Shown piece after piece: positions 53,870 through 64,000 of a stretch of 64,000 nt of DNA. Every line of letters starts with the position of its first letter. The stretch's first letter is position 1. This stretch comes from Salticus scenicus (lineage: Eukaryota; Arthropoda; Arachnida; Araneae; Salticidae): NCBI GenBank assembly GCA_963930645.1, contig OZ005651.1, forward strand, positions 126,018,231 through 126,082,230, read 5' to 3'. The notes below the pieces were generated by a model. The model was not told the origin of the DNA, made no database searches, and worked only from the letters and a program-made list of their open reading frames with translations. Made by a program: the position numbers and the translations under genes.

Positions 53870-54780
53870 TTCATTTTCAACCAACGAGATTCTTTTTTTT
53901 TTTTGTTGTTTAATTTTTGAAGTATTTCTTGCAAATTCTCAAATGAGGGAGCAAGCAGTATAATCGCATCACAAATCTCAAATGAATTATAAATTCTTCA
54001 TCACTTTTTATGATTTTCTCTTTCCAATTTAATTTCTTAAAAACTTCTTGAAGTATTGCATTGCACAGTTCAGGTGAAATTGTGTCCCCTTGTCTTAAAC
54101 CCTTTCTCCTTTTGAATGCATTACTCGTTTTGTGGAGTTTGAATTTGTTTGTCGAAAAATTGTTTGTCGTTGAAATGTTTCCAATATAGAGAATATATCC
54201 AAAATTAATATTAGTATTCTTTAATGCAACTATAACAGCTAGTGATGATACAGAGTCAAAATCTTTTCATACTCCACAAAAGCTACATAGAGAGGGAAAT
54301 TCATTACATCTTGCAATAATTTCTCTAATTGTATGAATATGAACGAAGGTACTAAAACCACATGAAAATTCGACTTGTTCTGTAGGTTGCGCTTGCGCTG
54401 CATCTAAATGTTTCTGTAAGGGAATTGTTTCAGAACTTCGGAAATTTATATAGGATTGAGAGCAGGCTAATTGGGCAAAAGTTTCTAATATCCTCTTTTT
54501 GTCCTTTCTTAAAAAGTAAGATTATAAAAGCGTTTTTCCAGGCCTTTGGAACGTCTCATAATGTTTTACATTTGCTGAATAGTTCAGTAAGAACTTCGAT
54601 GGTTTCATTCCCTGCTTCTTTTAAAATATCCACAACCTTTTTATCTTCTCCTGGAGCTCTTCAATTTTACATTATCTTTATTGCTGTAGCTACTTCTTCC
54701 TTCAATATTGGTGGTATAGCATCGTTTGCATTTGATGGGGTAAATGAGCCACTCAGTTGTTCTGGTTCGATAATACATAC
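53870..54780 (-). pseudogene. RTE-like LINE reverse transcriptase relic
   Basis: Non-LTR retrotransposon RT read from 54660 down. GEDKKVVDILKEAGNETIEV with LTELFSKCKTL and DVPKAWKNAFIILLFKKGQK is the start of the RT domain; NFCPISLLSILYKF is the RPISLLS block with R lost. Then the QVEF-type block, FSTFVHIHTI, and after a frameshift VAFVEYEKDFDSV (motif A, with DFDS for AFDS) and FKRRKGLRQGDTISPELCNA (motif B, GLRQGD). The catalytic FADD box reads as DAIILLAPSFENLQEIL, with the second aspartate replaced. Several stops and frameshifts. The motif wording fits RTE/BovB-type elements. No endonuclease domain or 3' tail was found. Confidence 0.8.
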
Positions 54781-55209
54781 TTATGTACAGTCGGTCAAAA
54801 AAAAAAAACGAACCCCCCCCCCCCTATCTCATCAGTAAATTGTTGCAGAAAGACACCGAAGGTACCATTCGTCAGGGAATTTTGTTCTCTTTTAAGCTAA
54901 TTGGAAAAAAATAGCTTAAGGGGTCTGATTACACATTTATATTCATATCTCCTACATTTTTATTTTTTTTTACTTGGTTTTTTTTATGATGTTCATAACA
55001 GGTTTTCCAAACATATTTATGAGTTTCATTAAGATTTTAATATTTTTTATCTATAGAATAAAAATTATTAAATTAATATTTAAAAAAATTAGGTATTGTG
55101 ACCTATCATTTTTTTAACAGATATCGATTTCTAGCACCTTAAAATACGCGTATGCAAATTTGCAACTCATTGGACCAAATAGTTCTCGAGATATTCCAGA
55201 AAAACGATC

Positions 55210-55680
55210 GAAGATCAAGTTTGGGGCCAATATAACGAATAAAAACTGTATTTACAAGTAGCATTCACAACAATGAATTTTGAATTTTATTGCAGACGAT
55301 ATTCAGAAAAAAAATTAAATTCACTTTCGTATTTTTTCAATTATTTCAACAATGATTTTTTTTTTTTTTTCAGCACAAATAAACTGGAATTTAATTCTGA
55401 AATAAATTGTATTATATTATTAGACATGTGTAAATTAAAATACAAGAGCACATTAAAGAATGGCATGAATTGCATGCAATTTAGAAATGTAGTTTAACTT
55501 TTTTTTTTTTTAATCTCTTTCCTTAGTATATTATATAATGTTTTCGTAATTTTCTTTAGAAGAATTGTGATTTAGTCGCTATTATTAATAGTGCTGGAAA
55601 TATAAATTAAACAATTAAAATAATATAATATTATTACAGAATAAATTATTCCTTTGAGTTGGACAGAACTTTATAGCTGA
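55210..55680. other. AT-rich stretch inside the TIR-bounded region, no gene seen
   Basis: Short T tracts at 55357-55370 and 55499-55511. An open frame at 55273-55497 has no recognisable domain. Confidence 0.35.
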
Positions 55681-55689
55681 GAGATCAGA

Positions 55690-55900
55690 TTTTTACTTTC
55701 CGAATATACGTATGTAAAGGAAGTATTGCAATCGTGACAAAAAAATCCGAACTTTGAGACTATGGGATTTCTTTACCTTTGAATTGCACTGAATTCATTT
55801 TTACTAGTTTTCGATTACGAATGGGTGTATGTGTGTGAGTGAATACGATAGCGCCTAAATCCTTTGTTCAAATAAGTTGAAATACAGTAAGTATATTGTA
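55690..55900. repeat. interspersed repeat start (TACTTTCCGAATATACGTAT)
   Basis: TACTTTCCGAATATACGTAT then GTAAAGGAAGTATTGCAATC, an end similar in style to the ACTTTCTTCTAT repeats at 51435. It leads into the tandem array that follows. Class unknown. Confidence 0.45.
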
Positions 55901-55904
55901 TGGC

Positions 55905-56580
55905 ACCACAGCACGATCCCTGTTGATTTCGGTGAATCTAGTACTTAAAAGTACTTTTTACAGGAACAAAAAAAAAAGAAAAAAAAAATTCTTTATCGTT
56001 ATAGCCTATAGGGCCAAGTTTTTCAAACTGCAAAAGCGTCTATACACCATTTTCTTTTGAGCTAATACGCGTGTTATAAATCTCCGTCGCACAAAATGTA
56101 TAGATTCTGATGTATCTAGCATTTATAGTTTTTTACAGGGACACAACAAAAAATTCTTTATCATTATTGTCTATGGATCCAAATAAAATAAAATGAGATA
56201 GCATTTAAACGCCTTATTCGTTTGAGTTAAAAAACTTTTATATATGTCAATAATCACCCTCGAACAAAGTGTATAGATTTTGATAAATCTAACATGTATA
56301 GTTTTTTTTCTTTTTACAAGGACAGAAAGAAAAATTGTCATCATGGTCTATGGGACCAAACATTTTAAAATGCGATAGTATCTAAACACCTTATTTTATT
56401 AAACTGAAAATTTATGCACATGTTACACATTACCGTCGCACGAATTGTATAGATTTTGGTAAAGATAGCCTTTATAGATTTTTACAGGAACACGACAAAT
56501 AATTATATATCATTACGATTTATGGTTTAAAATTATATGAAGTGCAATAGCGTAAAATTAAACAAGGGGAGAAAATACTT
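55905..56580. repeat. tandem array I, about four units of 168-180 bp
   Basis: Units share TATAGATTTTGATAAATCTA, then TTTTTACAGGGACAC, TTCTTTATCATTAT, TCTATGGGACCAA and TAAACACCTTATT. Unit starts lie near 55920, 56098, 56266 and 56448. Moderate divergence between units. Confidence 0.75.
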
Positions 56581-56624
56581 GAACTCCCTGTAATATTTTA
56601 CCATGTTTTTATTAATTTCGATTC

Positions 56625-57690
56625 TTGTTTGTTTGTTTGGTTGTTTGTCCAGTACAAATTTTGCAATCGATTTTTAACTAACTTCCCGACTAGCTAGACA
56701 TTTGAAACTTTCAGGATAGCTCAGAACACGTTATCACTTTTAGTCAATTGTTTCAGGTTCCTATGGCCTTCGGCAGCGTTTATATGATTCGATAGAAAAT
56801 TTAATTAACTAACTTCCCGACAAGCTAGACATATGAAACTTACAGAATAGTTCCGAACACGACTAAAACGCATTTTTCTAATACTTTTAGTCAACTGTTT
56901 CGGGTTCCTGCTGCCTTCGGCAGCGTCATCAGTACAAAGCATGCAATCGATTTCTAACTAGCTTCCCGACTAGCTAGACATCTGAAACTTTCAGGGTAGC
57001 TCAGAACACGGTGAAAACACATTTTTTTAATACTTTTAGTCAACTGTTTCAGGTGCCTTCTACCTTCGGCTGTGTTTATATAATTCGACATAAAATTTTT
57101 TGTAACTAACTTCCCGACTAGCTAGACATTTGAAACTTTCAGAATAGTTCAGAACACGGTGAAAATGCATTTTTAATTCTTTTGGCCAGCTTGTTCCTGC
57201 TGCCTTCGGCAGCGTTACCAGTACAACACTTGCAATCGCTATTTAACTAAATTAACGACTAGCTAGGCATTTGAAAATTTCAGGTTAGCTCAGAACCCGG
57301 TAACAATATATTTTTTTAAACAATTTTAGTCAATTGTTCCAGGTCCCTACTGTCTTCGGCAGCGTTAATATAATTCAATAGAAAATTTCATTAAATAACT
57401 TCCCGACTAGCTAGACATTTGAATCTTTCAAAATAGTTCAGAATACGGTGAAAATGCAGTTTTAAATACTTTTAGCCACCTGTTACGAGTCACTGCTGCC
57501 TTCGGCAGCGTTACTAGTACATAGCTTGCAATCGATTTTTAACTAAATTCCCTGCTAGCCAGCTAGTCGTTTGAAAAGTTTTATAATAGCTCAAAACACA
57601 ATAACAATGAATATTTTTAATTCTTTTGGCCAATTGTTCCGGCTTCTCGCTGCCTTTGGTAGTGTTTACATGATTCAACAGAAAATTTAA
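56625..57690. repeat. tandem array II: alternating A/B monomers of about 145 bp (dimeric higher-order repeat)
   Basis: Seven monomers share ACTTCCCGACTAGCTAGACA, TTTGAAACTTTCAG, ACTTTTAGTCAACTGTT and CTGCCTTCGGCAGCGTT. They alternate: type A begins AGTACAA with a TGCAATCGATTTTTAACT block and has TAGCTCAGAAC; type B begins ATAATTCGATAGAAAATTT and has ATAGTTCAGAAC. Order A-B-A-B-A-B-A gives a higher-order unit of about 290 bp. CTGCCTTCGGCAG is itself a 13-base near-palindrome present in most monomers. Confidence 0.88.
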
Positions 57691-57984
57691 AAACATGGTA
57701 TATAAAAAGTTCTTTTTATCTTGTAATTATTTCACTTTTGCTTACGCAACTATTTGTCTTACTTTAATTTATTTACGAAACTATTCATTACTTCATGTTC
57801 AGAAAATCCAGGGGAGTCACTCCAGTTTTTTTTTTTTTTTTTTTTTTTTTAATTATTATTATAAATAACTTAAAAAAATTTATCACAATTTCCGAAACAT
57901 TCGTTAAGCCTTTACGTCGTGAATAAAAATGTTTTTTTTTTTTTTTTTTTTTCGTTTGGATCGAGAAAAATCACTTGAGTTAAA

Positions 57985-60330
57985 TATTATTTTTCCCTGA
58001 CGAAAAATCGTGATTTTGAGCATCGTAATCGTTTAAGCATCCTCAAAATCACTTAACGCAAAACATTCATGAAATCCTTATATCAGTTTCCGAATAAACC
58101 CAATTTATTTCATTTGTTGCCCATTGGCCGATAAGGGGTTAACAACCAACGCAATTTTTTCTGAAGACGGTGTAAGCCTAATATTCTGAAAACACTTAAC
58201 CCCAAACTTTCATCAAAATACCTATAATCATTTTCGAGTAAACCCAACTTCTGATATGTATTGCAATTGGCCAGTAAAGGGTTAACTGTGAACGCTTATT
58301 TATCTGAAGAAGCGATCCAATCGTTTTCTTCTCATCAAAAAGCTCTAACTGCAATCTTTCACAAAAATCGTTTTCTCCACTTCCGTATAAAGCCAATTTC
58401 TGACATACATTGCATTTGGCCTTTAAAGGATTAACAACGAGAAGGAATATTTATGACGATGGGGATAATTCCATTCGTTTAAGCATAATCAAAAGCTCTT
58501 AACGCAAAACTTTCATCAAAATCCTTATATCAGTTTCCGAATATACCCAATTTATTTCATTTGTTGCCATTGGCCGATAAGGGGTTAACAGCCAACGCAA
58601 ATTATTCTGAAGATGGTTGTAAGTCTATATTCCGAAAACACATAACCCCAAACTTTCATCAAAATCCCTATAATCATTTTTGAGTAAACCCAACTTCTGC
58701 TATGTATTGCAATTGGCGGTTAAAGGGTTAACTGTAAACGCTAATTTATCTGAAGTTGAAATCCAATTGTTTTTTCTGATGAAAAAATCCTGATTTCAAA
58801 CTTTTATAAAAATCACTTAGTCCATTTCCGTGTAAAACCAATTTCTGACATTCCTTGCAATTGGCATTTAAAGGGTTAACAGCGACAATGAATTTTTGTG
58901 ACGATGGAGATAATTCCATTCGTTTAAGCATCCCCAAAAACACTTAACGCAAGACTTTCATCAAAATCCTTATATCAGTTTCCGAATAAACCCAATTTAT
59001 TTCATTTGCTGTCATTGGCCGATAAGTGGTTAACAGCCAACGCAAATTATTCTGATGATGGTGGTAAGTCTAATATTCTGAAAACATTTAACACCAAACT
59101 TTCATCAAAATCCCTATAATCATTTTTGAGTAAACCTAACTTCTGCTATGTGTTGCAATTGGCTGTTAAAGGGTTAAGTGCGAACGCTAATTTGTCTGAA
59201 GATGAGATCCAATCGATTTTCTTACCAAAAAGCCCTAACCGCGAACTTTCATAACAATTGCTTTGTCCATTTCCGTGTAAAGCCAATTTCTGGCATATGT
59301 TGCAATCGACATTTAAAGGGTTAACAGAGACAAGGAATATTTATGACAATGGGGATAATTTTTTTCGTTTAAACATCCCCAAAAGCAATTAACGCAAAAC
59401 TTTCATCAAAATCATTATATCAATTTCCGAATGAACCAAATTTATACCATTTGTTGCCATTGGCCAATAAGGGGTTAACAGCCAACGCAAATTTTTCTGA
59501 AGATGGTGGTAAATCTAATATTCCGAAAACACTTAACCCCAAACTTTCATCAAAATCACTATAATCATTTTCGAGTAAACCCAACTTCTGCTATGTGTTG
59601 CAATTGGCCTCTAAAGGGTTAACTGTAAACGCTAATTTATCTGAAGAAAAATCCAATTGTTTTTTCTCGTGAAAAAGCCCTAACTTCAAACTTTTATAAA
59701 AATCATTTAGTCTATTTCCGTATAAAGCCGATTTCTGACATAGTTGCAATTGTCCTTTAAAGGGTTAACAGTGATAAAGAATTTTTATGACGAAGGGGAT
59801 AATTCTATTCGTTTAAGTGTCCTCAAAAGCGCTTAAAGCAAAACTTTCATCAAAATCCTTATATTAGTTGCCAAATAAACCCAATTAATTTCATTTGTTG
59901 CCATTGGCCGAAAAGGGGTTAACAGCGAACGCAAATTTTTCTGAAGACGGTGGTAAGTCTAATATCCCGAAAACATTTAACCCCAAACTTTCATCAAAAT
60001 CCCTATAATTATTTCCGAGTAAACCAATTTCTGCGATATGTTGCTATTGGCCAATAATGGGTTAATAATTAACGCAAATTTTTCCGAAGATGAAGGTAAG
60101 TCCAAGCACCCGAAAAACATGTAACTCCAAACTTTTTTGAAAATCATTCTATCCATTTTTGAGTAAACTCAATTTCTGCGATATGAAACAATGGGCAATA
60201 AAGGGTTAACTGCGAACACGAATTTTTCAGAAGATGAGAATATGTTCAATCGTTTTTAAACACTAAGACTCCTAACTCCAAATTTGCATCAACATCTTTA
60301 CAGCCGTTTCCAAGATCCCGAAAACAAATA
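57985..60330. repeat. tandem array III: A/B/C monomers of about 148 bp (trimeric higher-order repeat, 445 bp)
   Basis: Monomers share an AAGGGTTAAC core, AAACTTTCATCAAAATC and TTTCCGA(A/G)TAAACCCAA. Three types alternate: A follows GGCCGATAAGGGGTTAAC, B follows a GTTAAAGGGTTAACTG block with ATCCAATCGTTTTCTT, and C has GACGATGGGGATAATTCCAT. The marker TTTCATTTGTTGCC recurs with CAT at 58111, 58558, 59003, 59448 and 59892, giving periods of 447, 445, 445 and 444. About five trimers, ending in more diverged monomers after 60040. Confidence 0.9.
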
Positions 60331-60334
60331 TATA

Positions 60335-60990
60335 AATCAAATCACGTCGTTTATTAGTTTTATATAAAAGGAGGATCAATTCGTCGACTAGAACCTGCTA
60401 ATGATTTCACGAATTACATTATACATGCAAATATTTCGGCAACTTTCACAAGAATGTCATTCAGTGTTTAAAATAATTCTGCTTCTTTAAATTTTACTTT
60501 ACATTATTTCATTTTTACAGAAACATCTCATTTTGAATTCAAATAACACTTGTCACAAGCATAAATAAACTCTCACTAACAAACATGCTCACCCACACAC
60601 ACACATACACACACACACACTTCAATAAATTAGAGACGCGTTGGTTTATAGTCTGATACTCATACCTAGGGGAAAAAAGAATAACAGAAATCTAATTTCA
60701 ATAAAAAGCTTCTGAAAATGCGATAATAAAACATCAATTTTCAATCCCGGTGCTCCCCCCTCCCCCCTCCACACACACTGGTGTTATCAGACCCTCCTGT
60801 GTGAACCTTTTTGGACAGAATATTTTTTATAGTACGAAATTTCCACATTAATATGCTCATTGAAATTATATTCCTTTCGATGTATTTAGAGATTTGTAGA
60901 TGAATGAAACGCATTGAATGATAAAAGAGAGCTATAATAAATTCGTTGAATCTGACCTAAAAGAAAGAAAAATAAACTTGGAGATAACCC
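60335..60990. other. no gene recognised; (CA)n at 60595-60620
   Basis: AT-rich with a CA microsatellite and a C-rich patch near 60755-60770. Confidence 0.35.
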
Positions 60991-61294
60991 CCTAAAGAAA
61001 AGCCTTAAATATCTCAGGAACTAATGTTGGTATCTTCGTGAAAATTTGTATCTAGGCTATTTTGATGCTCTAGAATCGTTTTCTGTCGTCAAATTAGTGG
61101 GTTAACATTCGAATTTTCGAAGTTGGACCCATTTTTAATATGTAGACCACCCTCAATGTTATATTTTCTTACATACAATAAAAGTAGACATAAATTCCTG
61201 ACGATTGGTGCCTACTGCATGTTTCTGCGATAATTAGGTAATGAGATAGATGGGTGTGTTTCGTTTTTTTTTTTTGATCGACTGTACATATATA

Positions 61295-62295
61295 CACTGT
61301 CTACCAATAAGTATTTGGACACTTTCGAATTTAGACTTTTTTTAAATATACAGAAATGTTCTTCAGAAAATATCTTGAAACTTTGGGAATGTAGAGAACA
61401 TGTTATACCTCATATATTTCAGCAAAAAGTTTTGTCCTGAAAAGGAAAAGAGGACCAGTAAAAATTTAAACAAAATGATCACCGTGTAAAAAGTATTCCT
61501 TGAAATGCAATTTGTCGGTAATATGTGATTATGAGGATTCTTCTAATTAGCTGTATAAATTTTATGAGGGTACAACATATATCCATGGATATATAACGGT
61601 TTCTTCAAAAATTGCAAAAGAAAAATTACCATTTTTTTTATTATAACACGTAAGTCATTAGACCAAAGCCTTTTTTAGAAAACTTGGCATACAATATTAG
61701 ACACAACCTTCTGCAATCAGAATGCAAACATTTTAAATATCTTACGAAATATGAGCACTTTTATTAAATAATTTTTAACTACGCATGCGCAAGCTTTTAA
61801 AAAGTTTCATTTGGATAATTTAATAGCCAAATATATTGAGCAACTTATATGAAAACCCCAAACAAATATCTTATAAACTCAAAAAATTATGAGAAATATA
61901 ATAAACGGAATTTCAGCTCCTCTCAAAAAAAGGAAGATGATACGGGAGGTTTTATCAATATTTATTTAAAAACAGCGAACATTATATTACCATTGGGTAT
62001 TGATTGAATCAAAATAAAAATGTGAGTAAAATCCCTTATAGTTTAGCTTTTATTTTGAGAGGAACTGAAATTATGTTCATTCTATCTCTCATAATATTTT
62101 TAATTTACACGATATTTATTTGGGGTTTTCATAAAAGAAGCTCAATACTTTTGGCTATTAAATTATGCAAATGAAATTTCGCTAAATATTGCGCATGCGT
62201 AGTTAAATATAGCATAATATGAATTTACAATTTGATAAAAAATAAATTCTGAAGGGAGTACTTAATATGACAGAAATATTTTACCACAGGCAGTG
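61295..62295. mobile_element. 1.0-kb Tc1-like non-autonomous element, TA target site
   Basis: Flanked by TA (61293-61294 and 62296-62297). The left end CACTGTCTACCAATAAGTAT plus TTGGACACTT is a Tc1-type terminus; the right end on the minus strand is CACTGCCTGTGGTAAAATAT, similar over the first bases only. The interior contains a strong inverted repeat: TTAACTACGCATGCGCA (61777-61793) against TGCGCATGCGTAGTTAA (62189-62205), with ACCCCAAACAAATATC/ATATTTATTTGGGGTT and others between, arms about 61765-61930 and 62045-62215. That palindrome may be a separate nested MITE. No transposase. Confidence 0.7.
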
Positions 62296-62297
62296 TA

Positions 62298-62780
62298 AAA
62301 AGTTAACACAACTATGAATGCTAACTTTACTGAAGATAAGTCAGATGTGTTTATCTTCTCAGAAAGCCCTTAACACTAAGTTTTTGACAAAAGCATTAGA
62401 TCCATTATTCAGAAAACCAAGTTTCTGTATTATGTTTCAACAGGCGAAGTGAGGGTTAATGGTGAGTACTAATTTTCCTGAAGATAAATGTAAGTCAGTT
62501 TGTCACCCGAAAAAACCCTTATAGACAAGTTTTTATCAAAATCATGAGAGCCATTTCCAAGAAATCCATGTTTCTGTCATATTTTGGAATGGGTGGTGTG
62601 AGGATTAACAGAGAAAGCTTATTTTCTTGAAGATGAGCATAAGTCAGCTGGGTTTCATATCTCAAGAAAATTTATCCCTAAGTTTTTATCAAAATCATTA
62701 AATTCACCTCCAAGAAAACCAAGTTTTTGTCATATTTTCAAACGGGCGGAGTGAGGATTAACAGTAAACACAGGTCTACA
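62298..62780. repeat. diverged satellite monomers related to array III (three units)
   Basis: Three units of about 150 bp share GTGAGGATTAACAG or GTGAGGGTTAATGG, TTTTCCTGAAGATAA, TAAGTCAG, AAGTTTTTATCAAAATCAT and CCAAGTTTCTGTCATAT. The layout (TTAAC core, TGAAGATGA, TTATCAAAATC, then CCAA-TTTCTG) is that of array III. They lie outside the right TIR of 54788-61284. Confidence 0.75.
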
Positions 62781-62784
62781 AAAA

Positions 62785-63310
62785 TAATGTTGGAAAAAAT
62801 GTATTTCTTAATTTTAGCTGATATATATGTGTTTTGGTGTGCTGAAACCAAAAATGAATCCAGATATTTCTATTACATACAGTTTTTTTTTTTTTTTTTT
62901 TTTTTTTTGTAAATACAGTGTATCTACACAATTTCTTCATTTTCGGTAGTTTCTAATATGTTTACATAATTAGTTTCAATTAATCATGGAAAAATACGAT
63001 AAAAGTTACATTGTAATTATACTGGCGGAAGAGTAACGAACAAATTGAAGAAATTGTATTGGTAGACACCCTCGTCTTTACAAAAGTCTATATGTGATAG
63101 AGAAAACTTGGCTTCAATCTCAATTTTGGCACACCATAAAACATAAAGATAGGCCAAGGTTATCAACTCAAAATTTTTAAAGCAGACCCGTGTAATTTTC
63201 CTTAAGACGAGAATAGGAGGAGTTTGTTTTCTCGAAATGCCTTTAATTCTGACTGAAATTCTGAATGATTTAATTGAATGCTGAATGAATTGACTTTAAT
63301 TCTGAATGCT
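62785..63310. other. insertion between satellite monomers, not recognised
   Basis: Starts about 62770 after a broken monomer and ends before 63310 where monomer sequence resumes. Contains a poly-T at 62882-62908. GAATTTTGGC and GAAGAAATTGTAT phrases give no identification. Confidence 0.4.
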
Positions 63311-63311
63311 A

Positions 63312-63510
63312 ACTGCGTTTTCATTAAAACGTTAGATTCATTTCCGTGTAACCAACTATTTGCCATATTTTGCAACCGGTGGAGTAAGGATTAAATGCAA
63401 ACGCGATTTTCTGTGAGAATGAAAATAAGTCAGCTAGGTTCTTCACTCAAAAAAACTTTACAACAAACTTTTATAAAAATCACTGAATATATTTCCAAAA
63501 AAACCCAAGA
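63312..63510. repeat. diverged satellite monomers related to array III, continued
   Basis: TTTTCATTAAAACGTTAGAT, GTGGAGTAAGGATTAAATGC, AAATAAGTCAGCTAGG and TTTTATAAAAATCACT follow the order of the 62298-62780 units. About 1.3 units. Confidence 0.65.
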
Positions 63511-63726
63511 CACACACATAAAAAGTCATGTGATTAACATGTTTAATATAAGAAACGGATATATCATTGTTAAAGTAATAATTTAATTATTTGTATATTA
63601 TTTTTTCACGCTCTATTGATGGCAGGTTTATTAGGCTACACTACACGAGAATTTTTAACATACGAAAATAAACAGACCTTTTATTTATAACAATAACTTG
63701 AAATTTATTTATTACAATTTCAACTA

Positions 63727-63913
63727 ATATGTTGTGGCCACCACAAGACTTTCTTCTACATTTTCCTATATACATATTCAATCAGTAACAATATTAAGAA
63801 AAAAAAAAAAAAAATACGATTTTTTTTCTAAGTTCTTTTTTTGTTAAAAGTAATGCATATTCAATCAGTAACAATATTTAAAAGAAAAAAAAAAAAAACA
63901 TTTTTTTTTTCTA

Positions 63914-63944
<31 letters not shown>

Positions 63945-64000
63945 GTTAAAAGTAAAAAAAATCGATAACTTTGTTTTAAATTATCACAGATTTATAGTTC
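63727..64000. repeat. second copy of the 51411-52633 repeat, cut by the window edge
   Basis: ATGTTGTGGCCACCACAAGA then CTTTCTTCTACATTTTCCTA, CAATCAGTAACAATATT, poly-A, ACGATTTTTTTTCTAAG, poly-T, GTAAAAAAAATCGATAA and TTTATAGTTC reproduce the left part of the 51411 copy. The matching GTTGTGGCCACCACAAG just before the ACTTTCTTC end shows that homology starts upstream of the assumed left end of the 51435 element. Confidence 0.75.

Larger units (their letters stand above)
54788..61284. mobile_element. 6.5-kb TIR-bounded region enclosing three tandem arrays, TA target site
   Basis: Flanked by TA (54786-54787 and 61285-61286). The left end CAGTCGGTCAAAAAA and, on the minus strand, CAGTCGATCAAAAAA are inverted repeats. 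Inverted similarity goes on: ATCTCATCAGTAAATTGTTG against ATCTCATTACCTAATTATCG, CGTCAGGAAT blocks, and deeper CGATTTCTAGCACCTTAAAA against CGATTCTAGAGCATCAAAAT, to about 400 bp. The ends also resemble those of 10348-12782. No transposase was recognised; the interior is mostly three tandem arrays. Satellite monomers of the third array also occur beyond the right end (62300-63520), so a single-element reading is likely but not certain. Confidence 0.6.

Noticed and set aside
54425..54838. 137-codon plus-strand open frame
   Set aside because: Antisense of the RTE-like reverse transcriptase, ending in a poly-A/poly-C tract of the next element.
56625..60330. CRISPR-like reading of the regular repeats
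   Set aside because: Units are contiguous tandem monomers without unique spacers, in eukaryotic DNA.

Overview
This window looks like nuclear DNA of an arthropod, probably an arachnid such as a spider. It is very AT-rich, full of poly-A/poly-T and (TA)n/(CA)n tracts, has no bacterial-style operons, and is dominated by decayed mobile elements. The assignment rests on the element types (Penelope-like elements with hammerhead ribozymes, many Tc1/mariner relatives, a tRNA-type SINE, an RTE-like LINE). No diagnostic host gene is present, so the lineage call is inference.

Layout. 1-2915: a Penelope-like retroelement (PLE) on the plus strand, broken by two mariner relics. 3092-3852: a 386-bp tandem duplication. 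3902-4736: a second PLE on the minus strand, bounded by inverted terminal segments with hammerhead ribozymes and a 14-bp target duplication. 4751-10347: AT-rich, with a tRNA-Asn-like relic and a 148-bp MITE. 10348-12782: a TIR element with a nested piggyBac-type MITE. 13439-15013: a pogo/Tigger-like relic. 15024-18182: a mariner-like transposon with a complete Tc1-like element inserted in its reading frame. 18183-25132: AT-rich, with further ribozyme relics, a GAACGTTC-rich repeat and a 683-bp palindromic MITE. 25133-27196: two copies of one SINE, the second carrying a hAT-type MITE with a perfect 8-bp duplication. 27541-28414: a Tigger-like element. 29109-29397: a small palindromic insertion with two opposed hammerheads and a perfect 13-bp duplication. 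30967-32351: a complete-length Tc1 (DD34E) relic. 32956-33247: a SINE-like insertion. 35690-36728 and 42677-45300: TIR and tandem repeats. 40019-49374: an inverted pair of a tRNA-like repeat. 51435-52633: a TIR-like repeat, recurring at the right edge. 53409-53534: the only convincing host-like coding sequence, a THAP zinc-finger first exon on the minus strand with a TATA box upstream. 53870-54780: an RTE-like LINE relic. 54788-61284: a large TIR element enclosing three tandem arrays, two of them higher-order repeats. 61295-62295: a Tc1-like MITE, then more satellite monomers to about 63520.

The strongest leads are: (1) hammerhead ribozymes on PLE termini, including the 289-bp double-ribozyme palindrome; (2) a family of TIR elements starting CAGTCGR that seems to link the 2.4-kb copy at 10348 with the 6.5-kb satellite-bearing copy at 54788; and (3) higher-order organisation, a dimer of about 290 bp and a trimer of 445 bp, in adjacent satellite arrays. 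Almost all coding relics carry stops or frameshifts, so the window reads as a graveyard of nested insertions whose order can be reconstructed from target duplications.
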